In this document: in pieces, positions 9,201 to 17,647 of the stretch | How positions within the stretch are numbered: the stretch's first letter is position 1 | How the letters are laid out: every line of letters begins with the position of its first letter | NCBI GenBank assembly: GCA_039621445.1 | Contig: CP154954.1 | Coordinates: forward strand, 47,967,847-48,031,846 | Source: Euglena gracilis | Taxonomy: Eukaryota > Euglenida > Euglenophyceae > Euglenales | Direction: 5' to 3' | Length of the DNA stretch: 64,000 nt | Made by a program: the position numbers and the translations under genes | The notes under the pieces: generated by a model | What the model saw: only the letters and a program-made list of their open reading frames with translations | Databases searched by the model: none | Told to the model about the DNA's origin: nothing

Positions 9201-11196
9201 AGAGGGAAGCCGACGGCAGCCACACCTTCCTCAAAGATCAGCGTCCCGGCCTCGAAGGTCACCTCCTGCAGGGCGTCGATCATTAGGTGCAGCTCCAGGC
9301 TGTCCATTTCGCTGAAGAGGTAATTGTCCCGAAGCGCCTGGGCCACAACGCAGAGCGGCGACGATAGGAGGCCGTGGGAAGCAGGGAGCAGGGCTGATGC
9401 CCGGGGAACGTTGGCAGTGCCTCACCACCGTGAGGAAGGACGCGGTGGGTCGGCCCGTTCCCGATGATTCGGAAAAAGGTGCGACAAAAACGGGCGATCA
9501 ACGCCGGAAAAAATGGTTCGGATAAACAGCAGTGAAAAAGAAAAAGTGCACCAATAATGTTAATATTTTTGATAATGATTTTGCATTTGATAAAGACACT
9601 GGTGCCTGCTCAGGGGATTTCACTCCGTTAAATGCCGAAGAAATGTTTCCTTCAGTCGGAATATCTCCAGCCGTGGCCGGCCACGGCTGGCCACAGATCC
9701 AGCCGCGGATGTTGAACCTGAACACTGAAAAGCACTGCGACAACAGTGAGTTCTCAAGAATGTGGCACTTGTGACTGCAATGGGTGTCCATATTCGTGGT
9801 AACTTGCAGCGCCCCAGCAACCCCAAAAAGCCGCCCAGCGCCTCGCTCAGGTCCCCACGTTTGTGAACCAGGTGCCGGTGGGCGGCTCTTTCGGTTAACT
9901 GAGGCCAATGCAACGACGTTGCCCGGCAATGGTTCAATTTTTGTTCATGCGGATTTAGCCGTAACCCTTCCTTCAAAAAATAAACTCATCAGAGCTTACA
10001 CGGTTCAGGGGTCTGAAACCACGGATGACGGCGATGAAACAATGGCCAGCTGACTGCGGCCGGCCGTGCCCGAAGGCGATCCAAACATTCCACCCAGTGA
10101 AAACAGATGACAAGGTGGTTGGGTCGCCAGCTGCCACCAACTCGGATGCAACATCCCACAGCCATCTCCCCAACCCAGGCACGCACTACACCCGCCTCCC
10201 TGGCAGTCTCGAAAAGCTTTAAACATTAAAGTAAACAATTCCAGAAGAATATCCAAAAAAAAAAGAGGCACCACCCCACTGAGAGCTCAGACAAAAAGAC
10301 CGGAATGATAACAATTTGGCTCATTCTGGGGAGAGAGTGAGGTCAATGGAGGAAATTTTCCCAGGAGAATTTTCGAACCACTTTGTTGGCTTCAGAGAAA
10401 AAATTTTGTCCTCTGTCCTCCCACTTCTGTCCTCCTTCCCTGCATATGATTTAGTACTGGTCCGTTCCCCTCTTTCAAAAAAAAAAGCAAGAGGAGAGAA
10501 AAAGATGGAATTTGTTACAGACAGACAATCCCCCTGGTAGACAATCAAACCCCCGGACCCCCGGCCGCCGGGAAGCGGGGGGGGGGGGGGGCATACGTGG
10601 ATGAGAGCGAAGGTGTCGTTGGCGGACTTGGGGAAGGCGGGCAGCTTGAGAGCGGGCGGGGGGCGGAGGCTGGCGATCTGCGCGATGACCTCCGTGCGGC
10701 GGGCGACAGGGCGCGGCTCGAAGGCGGTGGCAGCCTCCTCTTCGGAGTCGGTGGAGGCCTCCCCGTCCTGGGAGGCGGACCGAGACCATTCTGAACCGCC
10801 AAGGAGCGAGGGGCGCATAGTCTTTGCACTGGGCGGGTAGCCCCCAAACAGGTGTTTTCTTCGGACCCCCCAAAAGACGTCATTGGAGTTGAGGTTTTTT
10901 CGGTGAGGGAAAACGTTGAGAGAAGCACCGTCCCATGGAAAGAAAGAAAGAAAGAGTTCAACTCCAGAGCGTCCCTCAACCACCCCACTCAGAGGCGGCT
11001 GAAAAAGTTGGGCTGACACGAAAAAGGCCGCTGGCTGGCACTGGACGCCCCCGGGTTCAAATCCCGCCCGGCACCAAAGGGGCGGGGAGAGAGGGGACAC
11101 CCAGAGGCAGTCGCCCAGCCGGTACTGCGCCAGCCCCGCCGCGCTGTACGCCTCGTCCTCGACCGCCATGAAGGGGGCCGAGCCCCGGTCACTCAT
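64..11196 (-). CDS. PKA regulatory-subunit-like gene (split gene, 3' end outside window)
   Basis: In the known family this subunit holds the PKA catalytic subunit inactive until a nucleotide binds its two cNMP domains. I assembled it from minus-strand exons at 11196-11101, 10821-10597, 9337-9226, 7702-7492, 7238-7150, 6950-6838, 5984-5803 and 216-64. Splice phases match at every junction from exon 1 to exon 7. Diagnostic pieces in order are a candidate inhibitor motif RRTEVIAQ, the cNMP-A start NYLFSEMD...FEAGTLIFEEG, FYVIMEG, VRVLGPGQ, STVQAKT joined to AVRTYGMKRKVYRRLLAF (compare the RI pattern TVKAKT..KLWGIDRDSYRRIL), the cNMP-B pieces SLQELHYLVEAF and VRLQPEDHLLRAGQ, and FGDVGSLIEERRGSTF. 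No kinase domain is seen, which favours PKA-R over PKG. The exon carrying the second FYII-type strand (between 5803 and 216) was not found, and the C-terminus lies beyond position 1. Family identity is fairly secure; exact boundaries are inferred. Confidence 0.72.
217..2180 (+). other. intronic DNA with no gene seen
   Basis: AT-richer intron sequence of the PKA-R-like gene. It includes C-rich palindromic patches at 1067-1345 (ACCAGTCAGTCAC motifs with CCCCGGGG runs) and degenerate CCTGACAGGTTGG repeats at 1700-1795 and 1955-2130. No coding signal was found on either strand. Confidence 0.6.
2181..2622. mobile_element. hAT-like MITE, family 1 copy A
   Basis: The ends are perfect 18-bp inverted repeats CAGGGTTCGATATAAGGA. 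The element is flanked by a perfect 8-bp target-site duplication TTCTGCGT (2173-2180 and 2623-2630). The interior has no ORF of note; it has G/C runs and GGCGCGAAGCGCCGG-type hairpins. 8-bp duplications and CAGGG ends suit the hAT superfamily (inference; no transposase here). A second copy lies at 35062-35474. Confidence 0.9.
2623..5802 (+). other. intronic DNA, repeat relics, no gene seen
   Basis: It holds a relic satellite monomer with palindromic GAG/CTC arms (3560-3900), a hairpin-rich repeat at about 4600-5400 with GGCTGGAAA, GGCGCTGCGCGCC and C/G runs, and a related C-rich patch at 5480-5700. I searched for the missing cNMP-B exon and did not find it. Confidence 0.5.
3685..3900. repeat. 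diverged relic of the 12-kb satellite plus palindromes
   Basis: Positions 3690-3735 read CTGTTCAGAGGGCCCTAAAA then TAACGAAATCCC, clearly related to the satellite monomer at 11.8-13.1 kb (CTGTTCGAGGGCCCCAAAA). Palindromic GAGGGTCGAGACCCTCC-type motifs follow at 3770-3850, as in the flanks of that satellite. Confidence 0.7.
5803..5984 (-). CDS. PKA-R-like exon 7, start of cNMP-B (frame break inside)
   Basis: Acceptor CCCTCACAG (phase 0) to donor CAG|GTGCCGG (phase 0). It opens with LSLQELHYLVEAF in one frame and ends with DRVRLQPEDHLLRAGQ in another; both fit the beginning of a cNMP domain. The 182-nt span is not a multiple of three. A 14-nt GTGCCGCCTGGCAG segment flanked by usable GT and AG restores the frame, as would a 122-nt GT...AG intron or a sequencing indel in the C runs. 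Confidence 0.5.
6083..6610. repeat. GGGCAATTGTC / GACAATTGCCC inverted-repeat cluster
   Basis: Repeated GACAAATTGGGCAGCAC and GACAATTGCCC blocks occur in both orientations at 6090-6185, 6375-6470 and, degenerate, 6580-6610. They bracket AT-richer sequence, like a short terminal-inverted-repeat element or nested copies. No ORF was seen. It sits between exons 6 and 7 of the PKA-R-like gene. Confidence 0.55.
6838..6950 (-). CDS. PKA-R-like exon 6, inter-domain helix
   Basis: Acceptor CCTCCCGCAG (phase 1) to donor CAC|GTGCGC (phase 0). The exon encodes VRTYGMKRKVYRRLLAFLGK then QRIQTFVRCLAQSSFAH. This closely follows the PKA-R segment linking cNMP-A to cNMP-B (LWGIDRDSYRRILM...KRKMYEEFLSKV). It is the strongest single piece of evidence for the family. 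Confidence 0.8.
7150..7238 (-). CDS. PKA-R-like exon 5, phosphate-binding cassette region of cNMP-A
   Basis: The exon has a phase-2 acceptor, either CTGCAG (7238) or GGGAAG (exon start 7202), and the donor G|GTGTGCC (phase 1). It encodes LGSRAMKNCTSALSTVQAKT. The end matches the family TVKAKT strand and joins in phase to exon 6. By alignment this is the phosphate-binding cassette (family FGELAL...PRAATV), but the cassette Glu and Arg are absent with either acceptor. Exon choice is the main uncertainty. Confidence 0.55.
7492..7702 (-). CDS. PKA-R-like exon 4, central cNMP-A strands
   Basis: The acceptor CCCGGCAG (phase 1) follows a long C run. The exon encodes TTWFYVIMEGQ, a low-complexity Pro/Gly/Arg insert, then ESHVNGTFVRVLGPGQA before the donor GTGCCG (phase 2). 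FYVIxxG and VxxLGPG are core cNMP-domain signatures. The roughly 35-residue insert between them is unusual; part of it could be a small intron (GTGCGCG at the QC codons is a possible donor). Confidence 0.65.
7703..9225 (+). other. intron with C/G-run repeats, no gene seen
   Basis: Intron of the PKA-R-like gene. At 8770-8880 there is a TCTTTTCACCAAC / GGTGCC / GGGCACC motif that recurs at 63765-63820. A minus-strand reading at 8880-9090 (PGSQVLGDLPVDRFQVLG) stays open but lacks cNMP similarity and is not called. Confidence 0.45.
9226..9337 (-). CDS. PKA-R-like exon 3, start of cNMP-A
   Basis: The exon runs from acceptor GGCCCAG (phase 0) to donor G|GTGTGG (phase 1). It encodes ALRDNYLFSEMDSLELHLMI, then DALQEVTFEAGTLIFEEG. 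This is the N-terminal helix and first beta strands of a cyclic-nucleotide-binding domain; compare the family pattern LFSxLD...DAMxxVxFxAGxxVIxQG. It joins in phase to both neighbours. Confidence 0.78.
9338..10596 (+). other. intron, nothing recognised
   Basis: Sequence between PKA-R-like exons 3 and 2, with moderate AT content and no repeat or coding signal that I could support. Confidence 0.5.
10597..10821 (-). CDS. PKA-R-like exon 2, linker with candidate inhibitor site
   Basis: This 75-codon exon lies between the acceptor TGCAAAG and the donor GTATGC, phase 0 at both ends. It has an acidic Ser-rich stretch (SQDGEASTDSEEEAAT) and then RRTEVIAQ, which fits the R-R-x-x-hydrophobic-x-A-E/Q spacing of PKA-R inhibitor sites, followed by LPAFPKSANDTFALIH, which matches the lead-in helix before cNMP-A. 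The residue at the phospho-acceptor position is Glu, whereas the family usually has Ala, Gly or Ser there. Confidence 0.62.
11101..11196 (-). CDS. PKA-R-like exon 1 (start codon)
   Basis: ATG at 11196 opens a 32-codon exon, MSDRGSAPFMAVEDEAYSAA and onward, ending GDCLW before the donor GTGTCC, phase 0. I chose this start because it is the first ATG in frame, and the exon joins in phase to the next one. No dimerisation/docking motif is recognisable in so short a stretch. Confidence 0.5.
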
Positions 11197-11719
11197 CGTG
11201 GGGGGCGGGCCAATGGCCGGGAGGGAGCCCGGGCCACGGGCTGGTACCTGCGGGGAGCCGGGGGTCACGGGTCGATGTAAGGGCAAGTGGGGGTAAACCC
11301 CCCCCAGTCCAGGAGGGGGCTATGCCCCCCCCACATACAGTGGCGAGGTCGGGGTGACCGATTTTTGGCTGAGCGCGAAGTGCGGGGCGGAAAACTTTGC
11401 CCCCCCCCCGCCCCAAAAATCGGCCAAAATGCCGTTTTTGTTTAGGCAAGTAACTGCAAAAAACCAAAACAAATTCGGTGGAAAGAAAAATATGTATGAC
11501 CTTTTTGGAGGAGGTCCTGGGTACCCCCAGGTGTCGGCCCAGACCTCCCTTTGGTTCTCTACCCTGGACACCATACTTGTGCCAAACTGTGGTAGGCACC
11601 CACTTCCCACATAGATTCACTTAGTGGGGGGAGGACATTTTTCCCAGGCCCCAAACCCACCCACCCACTTTTTTCAAAAAGCCACCCACACACAAACCCC
11701 CAGGGGGGGGGTCAGAGGG

Positions 11720-11836
11720 AGGGTTACGCTAGGAGGATGCTCCGTAGGAGGATGCTCATGAGCATCCTTGAGTGTCGCTCGAGGATGCTCATGAGCATCC
11801 TCGAGCGTCACTCGAGGATGCTCACGAGCCTGTCTC
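11720..11836. repeat. left palindrome array (GAGGATGCTCATGAGCATCCTC)
   Basis: Two to three near-perfect palindromes centred on GATGCTCATGAGCATC are joined by CTCGAG-type spacers. Each can form a hairpin or cruciform. The same motif flanks the satellite on its other side at 13165-13545. Confidence 0.85.
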
Positions 11837-13125
11837 CAAATCGTTCTGGAGGGCAAATCCCTTCTGTTGCTCAACTGTTCGAGGGCCCCAAAAATAACAA
11901 AATCCCTTGTGTTTCCAAGTCGTTTTGGGGGGAAATCCCTTGTGTTTCCAAGTCGTTCTGAGGGGCAAATCCCTTCTGTTGCTCAACTGTTCGAGGGCCC
12001 CAAAAATAACAAAATCCCTTGTGTTTCCAAGTCGTTTTGGGGGGCAAATTCCTTGTGTTTCCAAATCGTTTTGGGGGGGACAAATCCCTTCTGTTGCTCA
12101 ACTGTTCGAGGGCCCCAAAATAACAAAATCCCTTGTGTTTCCAAGTCGTTTTGGGGGGAAATCCCTTGTGTTTCCAAGTCGTTCTGAGGGGCAAATCCCT
12201 TCTGTTGCTCAACTGTTCGAGGGCCCCAAAAATAACAAAATCCCTTGTGTTTCCAAGTCGTTTTGGGGGGAAATCCCTTGTGTTCCCAAGTCGTTCTGAG
12301 GGGCAAATCCCTTCTGTTGCTCAACTGTTCGAGGGCCCCAAAATAACAAAATCCCTTGTGTTTCCAAGTCGTTCTGAGGGGCAAACCCCTTGTGTTTCCA
12401 AGTCGTTTTGGGGGGCAAATCCCTTCAGTTGTCAACTGTTCGAGGGCCCAAAAATAACAAAATCCCTTGTGTTTCCAAGTCGTTTTGGGGGCAAATCCCT
12501 TGTGTTTCCAAGTCGTTCTGAGGGGCAAACCCCTTGTGTTTCCAAGTCGTTTTGGGGGGCAAATCCCTTCTGTTGCTCAACTGTTCGAGGGCCCAAAAAT
12601 AACAAAATCCCTTGTGTTTCCAAGTCGTTTTGGGGGCAAATCCCTTGTGTCTCCAAATCATTCTGGAGGGCAAATCCCTTCTGTTGCTCAACGGTTCGAG
12701 GGCCCAAAAATAACAAAATCCCTTGTGTTTCCAAGTCGTTTTGGGAGGCAAATCCCTTTTGTTTCCAAGTCGTTCTGAGGGGCAAACCCCTTGTGTTTCC
12801 AAGTCGTTCTGAGGGGCAAATCCCTTCTGTTGCTCAACGGTTCGAGGGCCCCAAAATAACAAAATCCCTTGTGTTTCCAAGTCGTTTTGGGGGCAAATCC
12901 CTTGTGTCTCCAAATCGTTCTGAGGGGCAAATCCCTTTTGTTATTCAACTGCTCGAGGGCCCCAAAATAACAAAACCCCTTGTGTTTCCAAGTCGTTTTG
13001 GGAGGCAAATCCCTTTTGTTTCCAAGCCGTTTTGGGGGCAAATCCCTTGTGTTTCCAAGTCGTTTTGGGGGGCAAATCCCTTCTGTTGCTCAACTGTTCG
13101 AGGGCCCCAAAATCCCTTGGGAAGA
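11837..13125. repeat. two-monomer tandem satellite
   Basis: It is built from a ~34-bp monomer (AAATCCCTTGTGTTTCCAAG plus TCGTTTTGGGGGG or TCGTTCTGAGGGG) and a ~46-bp monomer (CAAATCCCTTCTGTTGCTCA plus ACTGTTCGAGGGCCC and an A-rich tail). They mostly run in a long-short-short order, about ten long monomers in all. Translation is open for hundreds of codons on both strands only because monomer lengths avoid stops. It lies upstream of the PKA-R-like start codon. Confidence 0.92.
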
Positions 13126-13164
13126 CATGTGTTTCTTTTTGTGGTCCCGTGATACATGCAAGCA

Positions 13165-13545
13165 TGACAGTAGGAGGATGCTCGAGATATCGCTCAAGGT
13201 CGCTCAAGGATGCTCATGAGCATCCTCGAGTGCCGCTCGAGGATGCTCATGAGCATCCTCGAGTGTTGTCGGAGGTCGTTCGAGGTCGCTCAAGGATGCT
13301 CATGAGCATCCTCGAGTGTCGCTCGAGGATGCTCATGAGCATCCTTGAGCGACGCTCGAGGATGCTCATGAGCATCCTTGAGCATGCTCAAGGAGCATCC
13401 TCGAGTGTGCTCAAGGATGCTCATGAGCATCCTCGAGCGACGCTCAAGGATGCTCGCTAAGCCCCCCCCCTCTCGAGGGGGGGGGCTTAAAAGCGCTCAA
13501 GGATGCTCAAGCTTGAGCGCTCGAGCTTGAGCATCCTCCTACCGT
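13165..13545. repeat. right palindrome array
   Basis: About eight copies of the GATGCTCATGAGCATC palindrome alternate with CTCGAG, GAGCGACGCTC and CTCAAGG spacers. A G7/C8 hairpin lies near 13460-13490. It mirrors the left array, so the satellite is bracketed by inverted, self-complementary DNA. Confidence 0.88.
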
Positions 13546-15115
13546 AACCCCCCCGGGGGTCAGACACCCACCCACGCACCCACCCAAAATCATGCCAAAA
13601 CCACCAAAAACACTGAAAAAATTATCCGGCTGGGCAAAAACCTGACCCATGACGCACCCGGGGGGTGAGGCGCACTCTTGAAAACGCACCCACCCCCCGC
13701 GGGGAGGGGTCGCACAGGTGTTAAGTGAATCTACGGTCTTGAAATAAGGCCTGGGTTTATTTTAATCGCTACTGACCGGGGGGTGGTCGCCATTTTGGCA
13801 AATATCGCTACTGACCGGGGGGGGGTCGTTAGACAAGACCGGGGTCAAAAAATTTTTCTCCTGCTTCACCTCAAGGCGAAAAAAAGTTTCCTTTGTCTGA
13901 CATGGCCACAACTCTCCGCTTCATGATGAAAAAAGGGAGAAACATGCAGCAATCAACAAGGCACCAACACATGGGAGAACTTGTTGACCAGGTTCAAAAT
14001 CAGCCATGAAAGTTATTTTAAAAAAAGGCTGGAGGTAAGGACGTGAATCACCTGGAAAAAGATCGCTACTGACCAGGGGAGTGGTCGTTGGACAAGGCCG
14101 GTCGTTGGACAATGCGGGGGGGGGGAGGTATGACTTATGACATTTGAAAATGATTTTTTGGGGTTTTATGCTTGTCTGTGCAGAGACAGCCGGTGGGATG
14201 GGGGGTCGGGAACCAGAGTAAATTTTAAGATATGACGCCAAATTTGCCCTGTACACTTTCTTCGAGACAGGTCAGTACACACAAAAACACTGGAACTTAT
14301 GAGAATAGGTTAGCCCTGATGTATGCAAAGGTGTGCTCAGAAGAATGTGCTTTTTTCCAAGGACTGCATATGATGTGTGTTATTTGCTGGTGCAATGCCC
14401 ATCAGGTTTTCATTTTTTTGCGGTTTGTGGCCCGGGGGGGGGGGGGGCTATCCTGGCCCCGATCCCCCAGGAGATGGGTGTTGGGCCGAAAGGAGGGACA
14501 TTTTTTCTCTGCAGCGCCAAAAACTGTATTCGCTGAAATGTGCCCGCCCTCTGGCGACGGTAATGTCCATTGCAAAGGCCTTCCCATGCCGCTCCGTCCA
14601 AATCCCCCTTCAGGGTCCATAAGACAGGAGATGAGGCAGGGGTCCAGAGCAAATGGAGCTGTGCACAGTGGAGATGGGAGGGGAGGGCGATTGTTGTGGG
14701 GCTGGCTTTATGTTGTAGTGTTCTACGCAAAGAGAGCCGGGGGGGGGGGGTGCGAATCTGGGGGCTGTAAACTGTGGTCAGTCAGGGGAACGCACAGAAG
14801 GTCAGCTGGAAGGGATGGAGGGCCCGGTCACAGGGGGTAGAAATGCCCCGCTCCACCGACGTCGCGAACCACCACATTGGGTGGGGGCCACTCCACCCAA
14901 TGCCAGCACTTCCCATGCTGCGCCTGCCAATTTTCCCGACGCCGCGGTTGCTTGGCACATCGTGGTAGGGATCCGATTTTCCCGGATTTGTGCGCAACCG
15001 TGTCTTTCCCACCATCACCCCCCCCAAACCCAATGAACACCAAGGTGACAATCTAGACGGTCCGAACACCCCCTGTCATTGGGCAGGGGCGTTCATTGGG
15101 CATGGGGGGGGGTAC
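13546..15115 (+). other. intergenic DNA with CGCTACTGACC repeats
   Basis: TCGCTACTGACCGGGG / GTCGTTRGACAA blocks recur at 13767-13840 and 14063-14120. The 3' end of the LRR gene may lie in this stretch, but I could not recognise a terminal exon or polyadenylation signal. Confidence 0.5.
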
Positions 15116-15300
15116 CATCACCCCCATCGCCAGGAGGGGCCCGGCGGGGTTGATCTGGCGGATGATGCTCCACAGGGTGTGGGTGCCGAGGGCGATGTCG
15201 AACGTCTCATCGCTGGTGGGCAGCGACCCGCCGTCCCAGCACAGGTCCAGCTGCTGCAGCGTCGGCCCGGGCCGGCCCCAGGCTGGCCAGGGGGCGATGA
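15116..15300 (-). CDS. LRR gene exon (upstream limit uncertain)
   Basis: It encodes GPTLQQLDLCWDGGSLPTSD then ETFDIALGTHTLWSIIRQIN before the donor ATG|GTACCC. The LQQLDL core is LRR-like. No phase-2 acceptor could be settled. Confidence 0.5.
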
Positions 15301-16177
15301 GGGGGGAATCCTCCTTAAAGCGCCGGGCCAAACCTTTTTACCCCAAAAATGACCCAAAACCGCCATGGGCACTTTCTGGGCAACGTTTTGTCAGACTGCC
15401 CAAAATATCGGCACAAAGTGACGGAAAACTGAATCTTTGAGGCAGTCCCCCCCCCCGGCCGGCCACCACCCAGCGGGGGGGAGGGAGGCCTTGCGAAAGG
15501 GGCTTCAGACGGTCGAAACCACCCCACCCTCCTTCCTGCCCAACCCTCTGGGGGGATGCAAGGTCCTTGTGGCCGAGTTGTGCAGAAAGTGGTCTTTTCC
15601 AAAGTGCATCCAACAGGAATGTTGTTCTGCGTTTGTGGGGCAATGAGTCCAGCACTGTGCGCGGGACATTGAAGAACAAAAGCCTGCCCAGCCTCTTCCC
15701 CACGACCACGTGGTCTGCTGTTCGTTAACACCTCGCCAAACCGTTCGTTTGGCGGTTCCTTTCCTCAGAAAGAAGCCCATTTCCCACTCAAACCCGAGGC
15801 AAAAGATTCGCCGCAGCCCCAGCCCCGGGGGCCGGCCCAGCGGGAGAGAGCCCACGATGTTGAGGAGCTCGGAGGTGGTGCTGAGGATGGGCCCGATGAC
15901 GAGGTGCTTGATGTGCGTGGCCTCCAGCGCCACCGCCTGGCACACCGCGGAGTCTGCGTCCTTCAGCCCCCGCCAGGCGGTGGCGAGGCGGCACCGCAGC
16001 CACACACAAAAGGCGGCCCAAACCCGATCCAAGTTGCTCAAAGGGCCTTCCCAAGAATTACTGGGGGTGGGGGGGGGGGTGGCGTCCCTGCTGGTCTGAG
16101 TACGCAGCCACACCAACTAGCAGTCACATGGAACATGATGACTCATGTGGACATGAACACAACGCATCCCACACACA

Positions 16178-16223
<46 letters not shown>

Positions 16224-17579
16224 ACACCACACCACACCACACCACACCACACCACACCACACCACACCACACCACACCACACCACACCACACCACACCAC
16301 ACCACACCACACCACACCACACCACACCACACCACACCACACCACACCACACCACACCACACCACACCACACCACACCACACCACACCACACCACACCAC
16401 ATACAACACAAACAAACACAACACAAATATGCACGCACGCACACACAACATGCACACACTCAACACACACTCATCACACAACTAGAGGCACCGTCACACT
16501 GCTGCTCATCAGATATCCTCATCAGATAGGGGTGAAACGCGTCTGGGGCTGATGGACACAGCCTGACCCAAGCACTGCCAGTTTGTGTAGATTTGCCGGC
16601 AGAGGGACACTTTGCTTGAATATTTCGTACAGTTAGCCAAATAAAATAGTTCACCAGCCTCCTCAATAGAAGCCTCAATCAGCACACCATAAACCGAAGC
16701 CAACGTCATGGCAAAACATCACACACAAATGAAATCTTTTGATAAGAAAGAAAAAGAAAAAAGAAGCTGCAGAAAAGCGCGACGGCTCCCAGGGCGCACA
16801 GAAAATGCAGCGTCTCTCAGGGCGGAAACTTGTGCTGGAGGTCCTTGAGCACGGCACTGGTCAGGGTGTGGATCGGCCCGTGGCTGGCGTGCTTCCACAC
16901 GTGGAGGTGCAGCCACTCCAGCGAGGGGTAGGGGTCGGTGGGGGGCACCACTGAGAAGAGGGTGTCGTCCACCTCGGGACGCAGGCCGGACCAGCAGGTC
17001 GCCGGCCAGCATGCAGCCACGCACATGCATGCGCACATGCCCGCGTGACAGAGAAACCCACATGTGTGCACGCACGCACACACCCACCCACCCACACACA
17101 AATAACAACACACACCAAACACAACAGACATTCGAGCGCACAAAGAAAATGAGCGCGTTCACACGACGTGGTTGCAGACATGTTGGGTCACGGCCTGGAA
17201 AGTGCCTCGGCCAAGGAAGTACAGCTCCAGGCGGCGCAGGCCAAAGCAAGTGCCAAGCAGGGTGTGGACGAACTTGTTGGTCACCTCCCCGAAGAGGACG
17301 CACGCCTGCAGCCGCGAGAAACGAGCGATGTTGGAAGCCAGGATGGTTGCTCCCAGCGGGCGACCCAAAGAGATGTTGCGAACCAACTCTCACAAACACC
17401 TTTCACCACGGGCAAACACAACCAAACCCACCCAACACATCACACACAGAGAGAGAAGGACACAGATGCACACACAGGCACACGCACACATGTACACGTG
17501 CACACAGATGAGCAATACGCATAAGCACCACATCCATCTCATAAACAACGCACGTGCACAGAACACAGGCACACACACA

Positions 17580-17647
<68 letters not shown>

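Noticed and set aside
10995-11072. tRNA-like B box GGGTTCAAATCCC
   Set aside because: No A box, no matching 5' acceptor strand and no cloverleaf upstream; it lies in a PKA-R intron.
13783-13800. GCCATTTTGGC resembling part of a dinoflagellate spliced-leader relic
   Set aside because: Only about 11 bases match, the rest of the leader is absent, and the motif recurs as part of local repeats.
13507-14256. Possible genes in the 13.5-15 kb intergenic stretch
   Set aside because: Frames are short, Pro/Gly-rich and broken by C/G runs; repeats explain the conserved blocks.
16117-16529. Open frames across the AC/ACACC tract (His-Thr or Val-Trp-Cys repeats)
   Set aside because: Simple-repeat translation; no coding signal outside the tract.
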